Positions 1-7,800 of a stretch of DNA of 32,048 nucleotides are shown piece by piece. The notes under the pieces were generated by a model. It was not told the DNA's origin. It searched no databases and saw only the letters and a program-made list of their open reading frames with translations. Where the stretch lies: assembly GCA_017854585.1 (NCBI GenBank), contig JAFMHK010000031.1:1-32048 (forward strand). The letters run 5' to 3'. Numbering within the stretch: position 1 is the stretch's first letter; each line of letters starts with the position of its first letter. A program made the translations under genes and the position numbers. The stretch is from Paracoccaceae bacterium (GTDB lineage Bacteria; Pseudomonadota; Alphaproteobacteria; Rhodobacterales; Rhodobacteraceae).

Positions 1-1521
1 GCCGAAGAAGCCGCGCGTCTTGCCGCCGAAGAAGCGGAGCGTCTTGCGGCGGAAGAGGCTGCGGCCCTTGCTGCAGCGCAGGCCGCTGCAACCGCGACTG
101 CACAGGCTGCCGCTGCAGGTGCCGCCGCCGCCGCCGAACGCGCCAACATGGCTGCGGATGACGCAGGCAATGCCGCAGTCCGTAGTATGCAGGCCGCCCA
201 AGTGACCCCGCCTGACGCCGCCGACGCCGCACTTGCCGCATTGACCGATGCCGCCAGCGCCATCGCAGTCGATACCGCCATTGCGGCAACCGCAGCCGCG
301 ACCGCCGCAACTGATGCGACGGCAGCCACGGTCGCGGCGACCACGGCGCGTGCCGCCGCGACCGGGCAACCGGACGCGACCGGTGCGGCAACCGCCGCGC
401 AGGCCGCCGAGGACTCCGCCAGCATGGCCCGGGCCGCCGCCGATCGCGCCGCCGCCGCTGCCGCAGATGCCGATGCCGCCGCAACTGCAATCGCGGGTTC
501 ATTGGACGCGGCAAGTGACGCGCTTGATCGCGCGCGCGCGGCCTTGGCCGCATGCATCGCGACGGCAGGCATTCCTGATGCAGGCGTGGCGGTGACCGAA
601 GATGCACAGCGCGCGGCGTTCCGTGCCTTGGCCGAGGCGCGCGACGACTGCACCGCCGCCGCTGACGCGCTGCCCTCTGCGCCCGAGCCGTTGTTTCATC
701 TGGCCACCATCGCGCAGGCCACAGGCGAGCACCGCGATGCAGTCGATCTGTATGAACGCGCCCTTGCCGCAGGATCAGGTGCTGCGGCCACCCGGCTTGG
801 CGATTATTATAACTTCGGCATTGGTCGCATCCGTGCCGACGAAGACCGCGCGGTCGCGTACTATGAACAGGCCGCCGATCTGGGCGATGCCGCAGGCACT
901 GCCACACTGGCCTTCATGTATCGTTTGGGGCGTGGGGTTCCCCGTGATCCTGCACGCATGGTTGCCTTGATGCAGACCGCCGCGGATCAGGGGTATCACT
1001 TTGCTCAATACCGTCTGGGCGAGACCTATCTGTCAGGCGAGGGCATTCCTGGTGGGGCCGACGCCAGCCTTGGCATTCCCAATCCCGCCGCCGCCGTTCC
1101 GCTGTTCGAAGATGCCGCCGCGCAGGGCAACCTACAGGCGACGTTGGCTCTGGCCGGGCTCTATGGTGCCGGCAGCGATGGGGTGCCGCCCGACGATGCC
1201 GCCCGGTTTTTCTGGACCGACAGCGCCGCCAACGCCGGCTTGCCCGATGCCATCGCAGCGCGCGCATTCCTGCTGGAGCAGGGGATCGGCACCGAACCCG
1301 ATCCAGATCGCGCCGCCGCTGAATACGTCCGTGCCTTGGAAACCGGAGAGGTCGACCCCGATGACATGCGCGGTGTCGTGGCCGGACGCGTTCCCCCGTG
1401 GCCACCTGAAACCGCGATGGCGTTCCAGATGATTTTGGCCGAGCGTGGCCTTTACGACGGGCCGATCGATGGCATCATCGGGCGCGGGTCATTGGCCGCC
1501 GCACGCGCATTGGACGACTAG
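1..1521 (+). CDS. Alanine-rich Sel1-repeat protein with C-terminal peptidoglycan-binding-like segment (5'-partial)
   Basis: Frame 1 is open from the first base, so the gene begins upstream of the window; 506 residues are visible. The N-terminal part (about residues 1-190) is extremely rich in Ala, with Asp and Thr. It opens with three tandem 8-residue units of the type AEEA-x-RLA, which suggests a coiled coil or extended spacer. Residues of about 225-440 carry Sel1/TPR-like helical repeats, seen as AVDLYERALAAGSGAAATRL, AVAYYEQAADLGDAAGTATL and similar. The end (LAERGLYDGPIDGIIGRGS) resembles the peptidoglycan-binding pattern G-x-Y-x-G-x-I-D-G-x-x-G. Proteins of this build in Rhodobacterales often have an upstream enzymatic or caspase-like domain, but that part is not in view. 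The likely role is envelope-associated scaffolding. The specific function is unknown. Confidence 0.75.
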   Translation, partial: AEEAARLAAEEAERLAAEEAAALAAAQAAATATAQAAAAGAAAAAERANMAADDAGNAAVRSMQAAQVTPPDAADAALAALTDAASAIAVDTAIAATAAATAATDATAATVAATTARAAATGQPDATGAATAAQAAEDSASMARAAADRAAAAAADADAAATAIAGSLDAASDALDRARAALAACIATAGIPDAGVAVTEDAQRAAFRALAEARDDCTAAADALPSAPEPLFHLATIAQATGEHRDAVDLYERALAAGSGAAATRLGDYYNFGIGRIRADEDRAVAYYEQAADLGDAAGTATLAFMYRLGRGVPRDPARMVALMQTAADQGYHFAQYRLGETYLSGEGIPGGADASLGIPNPAAAVPLFEDAAAQGNLQATLALAGLYGAGSDGVPPDDAARFFWTDSAANAGLPDAIAARAFLLEQGIGTEPDPDRAAAEYVRALETGEVDPDDMRGVVAGRVPPWPPETAMAFQMILAERGLYDGPIDGIIGRGSLAAARALDD

Positions 1522-1586
1522 GCAACTCAGCCACGACAAACAGCATCAGACGGGGTCGTTTTGTCCCCGCCCGATCGGCGCGCATG

Positions 1587-1612
1587 GCTAAGGCCAGCAG
1601 ACCAGCCTTGGC
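1587..1612. terminator. Possible stem-loop between convergent genes
   Basis: GCTAAGGC and GCCTTGGC can pair as 8 bp including one G-U, around a 10-base loop, in the 133-base gap between the Sel1 protein and the convergent ATPase gene. No T-run follows on either strand, so intrinsic termination is only a guess from position. Confidence 0.25.
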
Positions 1613-1654
1613 GGATGCGGGGACACGCATGGCGTGGCCATCGCGCGGGCTTTG

Positions 1655-3358
1655 TCAGGCGACTGCCAGCCCATCGTCGCTCAACCCGTCCAACCGTGGC
1701 ATCAGCGACAACAGGTGCTGCGTATAGGGATGTTGAGGCGCGGAAAAAAGCGTCTCGGTATCGGCTACTTCCACCAGTTCACCACTTTTCATCACGCCCA
1801 CTCGGTCGCACATCTGGCGCACAACGGGCAAATCGTGGCTGATAAACAGCATGGTCAGGTTCAGATGTTCCTGCAGATCCTTGAGGATATTAAGGATCTG
1901 CGCCTGAATAGACACATCCAGCGCGCTTGTCGGTTCATCGCAAATCAAGAACCGTGGCTGCGTCGCAAGTGCGCGTGCAATCGAAATGCGCTGGCGCTGC
2001 CCTCCCGAGAATTCGTGCGGATATTTCAACCCTGCCTCGGCCCCAAGGCCCACACGGTCCAACAACTCGGCCACCCGGTCGGTCAAGGCCTGACCGCTCA
2101 GCAACCCGTGGTGGCGTGCAGGTTCAGCCACGATGCTGTCGACCCGCATCCGGGGGTTCAGGCTGCTGTAGGGGTCTTGAAAGATCATCTGAATCTCACG
2201 TCGGTACCAATCGGGCACGCCGCGTGGGCCGGCGGTCACGTCCTTGCCGTCAAACAGCACCTCGCCACCGTCCACCCGATACAAACCCGCAATCATCCGG
2301 GCGATGGTTGATTTGCCCGACCCGCTTTCACCTACCAGACCAAAAACCTCGCCCTGCCTGATATCGAACCGGACCTGATCCACCGCGGTGAAATATTCCC
2401 GGTTTGACGGCATGATCGCGCCCTTGCTCAGGAACCGCTTGGTGATGCCGCGCGCCTCGATCAACGGCTTGCCGCGCTCGGCTGTCGTCTCGGGCCAGTT
2501 GCGGGCCAGATCCTCGATCTTGAACTCGGTGACACGCCCGCCAAAGCTGATCAAAGGGAACCGGTGCAGCTTGATGGTGGGCCGAGGCACGGCCGCGATC
2601 AGGCTCTTGGTATAGGCGTGTTCGGGCTGTCCAAGCACTCTGTCGGTCGGGCCGCTTTCGACAACCGCGCCACGATACATGACAGTCACCTTGTCGGTCG
2701 TATCCGCGATTACCCCCATGTCATGGGTAATCAAGATCACGCCAACCTGACGTTCCCGCGCCAGTGCCTTGATCAGGTCAAGGATCTGCGCCTGGATCGA
2801 GACATCAAGCGCCGTCGTCGGCTCGTCCGCGATGATAACGTCGGGTTCGGAACACAACGCCAATGCAATCACCACGCGTTGCCGCATACCGCCCGAAAAT
2901 TGGTGTGGGTATTGGTCTACGCGCGATTTGGCGTCTGGAATGCCCACCCGGTCGATCAGTTCGATCGCACGCTTTTCGGCGGCCGCATTGTCAAACCCCA
3001 GATGCGCCTGAATGGTTTCTACCAGTTGCTGCTTGACCGTGAACAACGGGTTAAGCGAGGTCAGCGGGTCCTGAAAGATCATGCTGATCTTCTTTCCCCG
3101 CAACGCTTGCATCGCGGAAGCATCCAACCCGGAAATTTCCTCGCCCCGGAACCGAATGACGCCGCTGGTGATCCGTCCCGGCGGGTCCAGCAAGCCCATG
3201 ACGGCCGCCCCGATGGTTGATTTTCCGGCACCGCTTTCGCCCACCAAGCCGTGGATCTGCCCCGCCTCGACAGTCAGGTTCGCGCGGTCCACCGCCACAA
3301 AGGTCTGACGTCGGGTCGGAAACGCCACGGTCAGGTTTTCGATTTCAAGCAAAGCCAT
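1655..3358 (-). CDS. Peptide ABC transporter, fused double ATP-binding protein (DppD-DppF type)
   Basis: This protein of 567 residues energises import of di/oligopeptides or related substrates at the cytoplasmic face of the membrane. It contains two complete ABC ATPase domains. The first has Walker [10 protein letters not shown] at 40-48, signature FSGGMRQ at 154-160, Walker B IIADEP at 175-180 and the switch His in THD near 212. The second has Walker [10 protein letters not shown] at 343-351, signature FSGGQRQ at 450-456 and Walker B LICDEP at 471-476. Each domain is followed by an oligopeptide-ABC C-terminal stretch ([26 protein letters not shown]). The start chosen is the ATG whose first base overlaps the stop of the upstream permease (ATGA), giving the usual MALLEIENL beginning. 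The longer open frame upstream is permease shadow. It is the last gene of the operon. Fusion of the two ATPases is common in alphaproteobacteria. Confidence 0.93.
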   Translation of the reverse strand: MALLEIENLTVAFPTRRQTFVAVDRANLTVEAGQIHGLVGESGAGKSTIGAAVMGLLDPPGRITSGVIRFRGEEISGLDASAMQALRGKKISMIFQDPLTSLNPLFTVKQQLVETIQAHLGFDNAAAEKRAIELIDRVGIPDAKSRVDQYPHQFSGGMRQRVVIALALCSEPDVIIADEPTTALDVSIQAQILDLIKALARERQVGVILITHDMGVIADTTDKVTVMYRGAVVESGPTDRVLGQPEHAYTKSLIAAVPRPTIKLHRFPLISFGGRVTEFKIEDLARNWPETTAERGKPLIEARGITKRFLSKGAIMPSNREYFTAVDQVRFDIRQGEVFGLVGESGSGKSTIARMIAGLYRVDGGEVLFDGKDVTAGPRGVPDWYRREIQMIFQDPYSSLNPRMRVDSIVAEPARHHGLLSGQALTDRVAELLDRVGLGAEAGLKYPHEFSGGQRQRISIARALATQPRFLICDEPTSALDVSIQAQILNILKDLQEHLNLTMLFISHDLPVVRQMCDRVGVMKSGELVEVADTETLFSAPQHPYTQHLLSLMPRLDGLSDDGLAVA

Positions 3359-4314
3359 CAGCGCAACCTCGGATTCAGCGCATCGCGCAGCCAGTCGCCC
3401 AGCAAGTTTACCGCCAATGCCAAGATCAGCAGCGTGCAGGCCGGGAAGAACAATATCCACCATTCGCCCGAGAACAAGAAACCTTGTCCGATCGAGATCA
3501 GCGTGCCCAGCGATGGCGTCGTCGGCGGTGCACCGACCCCCAGAAAGCTCAACGTCGCCTCTGCGATGATCGCCAGCGCAAGCGAGATGGTCGCAATAAC
3601 CAACACCGGCGACAATACGTTGGGAAGGATGTGGCGCAGCATGATGGCCAGCGGTGACCGCCCGATCAGCCGCGCGGCCTGAACATATTCCTTGTGCTTT
3701 TCCACCAGCGTCGCGCCGCGCACCACGCGTGCGAACTGCACCCAATCCGACAGGCCGATCGCAATGATCAGCACCCAGATCGCCACTTCATCGCGGTATT
3801 CGATGGGCGTGATCCCCTTGGCCACGCCAAAAATCAACATGGCCACCAAGATCGCGGGGAAGGTCAACTGCACGTCGGCGATACGCATGATGATCGTTTC
3901 GGTCCAGCCACCCACATAGCCCGCCAGCAGTCCAAGGCTGATCCCCAGAACCATCGCAAAGGCAACGGCGGAAAACCCGACGAACAGCGATATCCGCATG
4001 CCGTAAAGGATGGTCGAAAACACATCACGTCCCTGATCGTCCGTTCCCAATAAGAAACTGTCGCCAGTAAATGCGTTGGGCGTGCCGGGGGCGGTGAACC
4101 CGTTCATCAGGTTCAATGTGGCGGGGTTGAACGGGTCATGGGGCGCGAACAGCGGCGCCAGCACGGCCGCCAATATCAACGCGATGGTGACGAAAGCCGA
4201 GATCATGGCAACCGGCGACCGGCGGAACGACCAGCCCACATCGCTGTCCCATGCCATCGCCAGACGTGATCTTGCGCGCGCCGTTTCCGCCGGCGGCAGG
4301 TGTGTGTCCGTCAT
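3358..4314 (-). CDS. Peptide ABC transporter permease (DppC/OppC type)
   Basis: This inner-membrane permease of 318 residues forms the translocation pore with the adjacent DppB-type protein. An N-terminal cytoplasmic stretch (MTDTHLPPAETARARSR) leads into a first membrane segment at about 38-58. Several more follow in the BPD_transp_1 domain. The EAA-type coupling loop is seen around VRGATLVEKHKEYVQAARLI. The C terminus (NLLGDWLRDALNPRLR) is the standard DppC ending. It overlaps the preceding permease and the following ATPase gene by ATGA junctions, implying translational coupling. The family is certain from sequence. The peptide substrate is inferred from the family and from the family-5 binding proteins upstream in the operon. 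Confidence 0.93.
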   Translation of the reverse strand: MTDTHLPPAETARARSRLAMAWDSDVGWSFRRSPVAMISAFVTIALILAAVLAPLFAPHDPFNPATLNLMNGFTAPGTPNAFTGDSFLLGTDDQGRDVFSTILYGMRISLFVGFSAVAFAMVLGISLGLLAGYVGGWTETIIMRIADVQLTFPAILVAMLIFGVAKGITPIEYRDEVAIWVLIIAIGLSDWVQFARVVRGATLVEKHKEYVQAARLIGRSPLAIMLRHILPNVLSPVLVIATISLALAIIAEATLSFLGVGAPPTTPSLGTLISIGQGFLFSGEWWILFFPACTLLILALAVNLLGDWLRDALNPRLR

Positions 4315-5288
4315 CAGCTTTTCCCTTCTGTGCGCAGGCGCGGGTCAATAGCCACGTAAAGCAGGTCGACGATCAGGTTGATGCCAACGAACATCACTGA
4401 AATCAGCATCAGGTAGGCGGCCATGACCGGGATATCGACGAACTGGATCGCATTGATGAACAGCAGCCCGACGCCGGGCCACTGGAACACCGTTTCGGTG
4501 ATGATGGCAAAGGCGATGATGCTTCCCAACTGGAGGCCGGTGACCGTAATCACCGGCACCAGCGTATTCTTCAGCGCGTGGCGGAAATTGACGGTCCGTT
4601 CCTTCAATCCGCGTGCGCGGGCGAACCGGATATAATCCTGCCGCAACACCTCCAGCATCTCCGATCGCACAAGCCGCATGATCAACGTCATCTGGTAAAG
4701 ACCAAGCGTGATTGACGGCAAGATGATGGCGATCAGCCCGCTTTTCGTCAGAAACCCGGTTGTCCACCAACCCAGATCAACCGTTTCTCCCCGCCCGAAA
4801 CTGGGCAGCCACCCCAACTCGACCGAGAACAGGTAGATCAGCAAGATACCGATCAGGAAGGTTGGCAGCGACACCCCCACCAAGCTGAGCGTCATGATTG
4901 CGTTAGCCGCGAACCCGTCGCGCCGGATGGCGGTGAAAACGCCAAGGCCGATCCCCAAGACCAATGCAAACAGCCCCGATACCGCCGCCAGTTCCAGCGT
5001 GGCTGGCAACCGCTCCATGATGATCTCGGCCACCGGGCGGCCCTGCCGATACGAGATGCCCAGATCGCCTTGCAGGGCCCGCCCCAGAAAATTCCAGTAT
5101 TGCATCACGAACGGATCATTCAGGCCCAGATTTTCGCGCAACCGCTCGATATCTTGCATCGTGCGTTCCTGGCCCAGCATGCTGTCCACCGGGTCGCCCA
5201 CGAAACGGAACATTGCGAATGCGACCAACCCGGTTACAAGAAGCACCAGAACCGATTGCAGCACCCGGCGGATGATGTAGCTGAACAT
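4314..5288 (-). CDS. Peptide ABC transporter permease (DppB/OppB type)
   Basis: This inner-membrane permease of 324 residues partners the DppC-type protein. It starts with the canonical MFSYIIRRVLQSVLVLLVTGL segment. It then has the periplasmic loop typical of DppB (FRFVGDPVDSMLGQERTMQDIERLRENLGLNDP), five further membrane segments, and the coupling motif SEMLEVLRQDYIRFARARGL. It ends DPRLRTEGKS. It is separated by 98 bases from the metalloprotease-like gene upstream and is coupled by ATGA to the next permease. The length is normal for the family. Confidence 0.93.
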   Translation of the reverse strand: MFSYIIRRVLQSVLVLLVTGLVAFAMFRFVGDPVDSMLGQERTMQDIERLRENLGLNDPFVMQYWNFLGRALQGDLGISYRQGRPVAEIIMERLPATLELAAVSGLFALVLGIGLGVFTAIRRDGFAANAIMTLSLVGVSLPTFLIGILLIYLFSVELGWLPSFGRGETVDLGWWTTGFLTKSGLIAIILPSITLGLYQMTLIMRLVRSEMLEVLRQDYIRFARARGLKERTVNFRHALKNTLVPVITVTGLQLGSIIAFAIITETVFQWPGVGLLFINAIQFVDIPVMAAYLMLISVMFVGINLIVDLLYVAIDPRLRTEGKS

Positions 5289-5386
5289 TTGATTGAGTTC
5301 CCGTTTAACGTTCCCCGGTGCTGCATTGCCGACTGTCCGAGGTCAAGTAGATTGCTGGGATTTTGGCCTGGTTGAAAGGCCTCAGG

Positions 5387-6073
5387 TCATGGGCCCAGCT
5401 GCGGAAACCGATAAAGCCCACTTATCAGGCCCTCGACGAACGCGCAGCCGTGTTCCGGGGCTTGGAAATGGGCATAGGCGCGCAGCGCGTAGGCATCGGG
5501 CGCCATCATCAGGATCATCACGTTAAAGCTCCCGTGATCCAGCGCCGATCCGTCGGGCGAAGGGCCGAACGCCGCATCTACCGCTGTCTCTGGCAACACG
5601 GAAAGTTGCACCGCGTAGGCAAGATATTCCTGTGCCTCAACCGGCAGTATTGCCGGACGCACAGTGTGGGTGAGGGCGGCATGCGTGACCTCATGCGCCA
5701 CCACACTTTGAAAGATCATGTCTTCGTCCAGAGCCGCAAAGGCGCTGCCAGTTCCCAGAGTTTCCGAAAGCGATCCGGGGGCCAGAACCTCGATCCGGTC
5801 GGCGTTGCAATCATAGGCGCCAAGACAGTGGTCACTTCCAAGGCTGAGCGTATCGACCACGGCCAGCGAGATTGTATTGCCCAGATCAAGCCCACAAGGG
5901 CGCAGCAACGCCAAAGCGCGCCCCGCTGCCTCGCAGCTTTGCCGCACCAGTTGGTCCGACGGCGCGTTCACCACGATTGGGGCGCCATCGCAGGTCATGC
6001 TTTCTTGCGCAACCGCGCCTTGGCCTTGCAGCAGCAGGCCGAATGTCAGGGCAAGGGGTCGAAAACCGCGCAT
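5387..6073 (-). CDS. Secreted HExxH metalloprotease-like protein (DUF6639-like) inside the peptide transporter operon
   Basis: This protein of 228 residues has a signal peptide (MRGFRPLALTFGLLLQGQGAVAQ), so it is exported to the periplasm or beyond. Residues 127-131 are HEVTH in the helix SVVAHEVTHAALTH, a zinc-metallopeptidase HExxH motif. Glutamates at 147 and 149 (PVEAQEYLAYAVQ) are placed like the third ligand of gluzincins. Six cysteines (28, 47, 60, 83, 89, 210) suit disulfides in an exported protein. I chose the ATG at 6073 because it begins the signal peptide; an alternative TTG at 6103 adds ten residues. The resemblance to DUF6639 is from memory and activity is not proven. It lies between the second binding protein and the first permease on the same strand, suggesting co-transcription and a role in processing the imported peptide. 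Confidence 0.72.
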   Translation of the reverse strand: MRGFRPLALTFGLLLQGQGAVAQESMTCDGAPIVVNAPSDQLVRQSCEAAGRALALLRPCGLDLGNTISLAVVDTLSLGSDHCLGAYDCNADRIEVLAPGSLSETLGTGSAFAALDEDMIFQSVVAHEVTHAALTHTVRPAILPVEAQEYLAYAVQLSVLPETAVDAAFGPSPDGSALDHGSFNVMILMMAPDAYALRAYAHFQAPEHGCAFVEGLISGLYRFPQLGP

Positions 6074-6143
6074 GCGTGCCACCAAGTAAGATCGCGTCGC
6101 CAAGCCAAGACCCGGCGACGCTCAATTTCAAAGCTTCGTGGCC

Positions 6144-7703
6144 TCAGTTCACCGTGACCCACCTTAGGATGAAGAAGTTGTCCGACCGTTGAGTCAGATC
6201 AATGTTCTCGCCCGTTCCCCAGATCAGTGGCTCCACGTACATCGGCACATAGACGACATCGTCTTGAATGATCCCGGCGGCCTCATCCAACAGCGCCTGA
6301 CGCGCCTCTTCGTCGATGGTCGACTGGATCGCAGGCAGCATCTCGTCAATGCGCGGGTTCGAATAGCCGCCAAAGTTCCATGTGCCGATGCTTTCGCCGT
6401 TGGTGTGGACAAGGAAACGGATCGGATGTTCCGCATCCAGCGTGCCGGGCGACCAGCCCAGCAGGTACATGTCGAAGTTGTCGGCCCGCAGTTCCGGCCA
6501 GTAGTTGGCGACCGGCATGGCGTTCAATTGGGCCTCCAGCCCGATCTGCGCCAGCATCGCCACCACGGCCTGACAAACGGCTTCGTCGTTCAGGTAGCGG
6601 TCATTGGGGCAGCTCAGACCAAAAGAGAACCCTTCAGGATATCCCGCTTCGGCCAGCAGGGCGCGGGCGGCATCCAGATCCAGCGCCGGGCGCGCATCGT
6701 TGACTTGCGAATAGCCGCGCATATCGGGGCCGACCAGCTGGCTGGCGGGCTGCGAACTGCCGCGCATGATGGTCTGCAGGATTGCGGGGACATTGACCGC
6801 ATGGGCGACGGCCGAACGCACGCGCACGTCGCTGAACGGGTTTGGCGCGCCCGGGGTGGAACCCGCGTAAAGCACCTCATGATCATGCGCAAAGCCCAGC
6901 ATGATCACGCGGGCCTCGATCCCCTGATAAACCTGCACCCCGTCACTTGCGGACAGGCGCTCGGCGTCCTGAATGGGAACCGGGTTGATCATATCGACAT
7001 CGCCTGACAACAACGCCGCAACGGCCGTTGCCGAGTTCTCGATCGGGGTGAATTCGGCGCGCGTGATGTTATGCTCAACGGTATCCCACCAGCCGCCGAA
7101 CGGCTCCAGCACCGTGCGCAGGCCCGGCTGGCGTTCGATCAGCATGAAGGGGCCGGTCCCGTTGGTGTTCAGCGTCGCGAAGTTTTCAGCATCGCGCGCA
7201 GGCGTCTCGGTGTCGTTCGCCGCCGCCCAGCCGCTGTCCATGATCATGAAGTTGGCGATGCTGTCGGGAAAGATCGGTTGCGGGGTCGTGGTCAGGAAAT
7301 CAACGGTGTAGTCGTCCACGACCACCACATCGCTGACGGTTGCGAACCAGCTGGCGACGTCGGATTGTTCCGAACTGGCGCGCTGATAGGAAAACAGCAC
7401 ATCCTCGGCCGTCAATTCGCTGCCGTCATGAAAGCTCACGCCTTCGCGCAGGGTAAACCGCCAGCCTTCGCCTTCACCGATCGCTTCCCAGCCCGTCGCC
7501 AGCGCTGGTTCGATCGCCATGTCACGGCCGCGCCGCACCAGACCTTCGTACACATTGTTCAGGAAGCTTAGAACCGGGGCCGAGTTCGCGGCGTGCGGGT
7601 CCATCGAATCCGGGTCGGTCGTTGAAGCCCAGCGGAACGTTTCAGCATAGGCGGCGGGGGCCAGACACAGGGCGATGGCCGTGGCGGTTATCAGGCGTTT
7701 CAT
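6144..7703 (-). CDS. Peptide ABC transporter substrate-binding protein, family 5 (second copy)
   Basis: This periplasmic binding protein of 519 residues has signal peptide MKRLITATAIALCLAPAAYA, followed by the family-5 start ETFRWASTTDPDSMDPHAAN. Internal hallmarks of SBP_bac_5 are present: EGLVRRGRDMAIEPALATGW, then WRFTLREGVSFHDGSELTAEDVLFSYQR, and the DVRVRSAVAHAVN helix. The stretch CPNDRYLNDEAVCQAV is closely shared with the neighbouring binding protein, marking the two as paralogues. It captures peptides or similar cationic/amide ligands and delivers them to the permeases encoded downstream. It follows the other binding-protein gene after 97 bases that contain a strong hairpin. Exact ligand unknown. 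Confidence 0.92.
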   Translation of the reverse strand: MKRLITATAIALCLAPAAYAETFRWASTTDPDSMDPHAANSAPVLSFLNNVYEGLVRRGRDMAIEPALATGWEAIGEGEGWRFTLREGVSFHDGSELTAEDVLFSYQRASSEQSDVASWFATVSDVVVVDDYTVDFLTTTPQPIFPDSIANFMIMDSGWAAANDTETPARDAENFATLNTNGTGPFMLIERQPGLRTVLEPFGGWWDTVEHNITRAEFTPIENSATAVAALLSGDVDMINPVPIQDAERLSASDGVQVYQGIEARVIMLGFAHDHEVLYAGSTPGAPNPFSDVRVRSAVAHAVNVPAILQTIMRGSSQPASQLVGPDMRGYSQVNDARPALDLDAARALLAEAGYPEGFSFGLSCPNDRYLNDEAVCQAVVAMLAQIGLEAQLNAMPVANYWPELRADNFDMYLLGWSPGTLDAEHPIRFLVHTNGESIGTWNFGGYSNPRIDEMLPAIQSTIDEEARQALLDEAAGIIQDDVVYVPMYVEPLIWGTGENIDLTQRSDNFFILRWVTVN

Positions 7704-7726
7704 GGCAAGCAGTCCTTCAAAATTGC

Positions 7727-7756
7727 ATCGGCCCCCGCGCGCAGGCGGGGGCCGAT
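7727..7756 (-). terminator. GC-rich intercistronic hairpin after the first binding-protein gene
   Basis: A perfect 12-bp inverted repeat (ATCGGCCCCCGC / GCGGGGGCCGAT) with a 6-base loop lies between the two binding-protein genes. On the transcribed strand the stem is followed by GCAATTTTG, which has only a short T-run. It is more likely a partial terminator or an mRNA 3'-end stabiliser than a full stop. Confidence 0.6.
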
Positions 7757-7800
7757 TTCAACGTGACGCAATCAGCGCCACATGGCAAACGATACGGCGA

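Noticed and set aside
1..72. Tandem 24-bp repeats considered as a CRISPR-like or satellite array
   Set aside because: The units are contiguous without spacers, in frame, and encode a regular AEEA-x-RLA peptide repeat.
3359..3745. N-terminal extension of the double ATPase
   Set aside because: It overlaps the permease gene entirely. The internal ATG at 3358 gives the canonical start and an ATGA junction.
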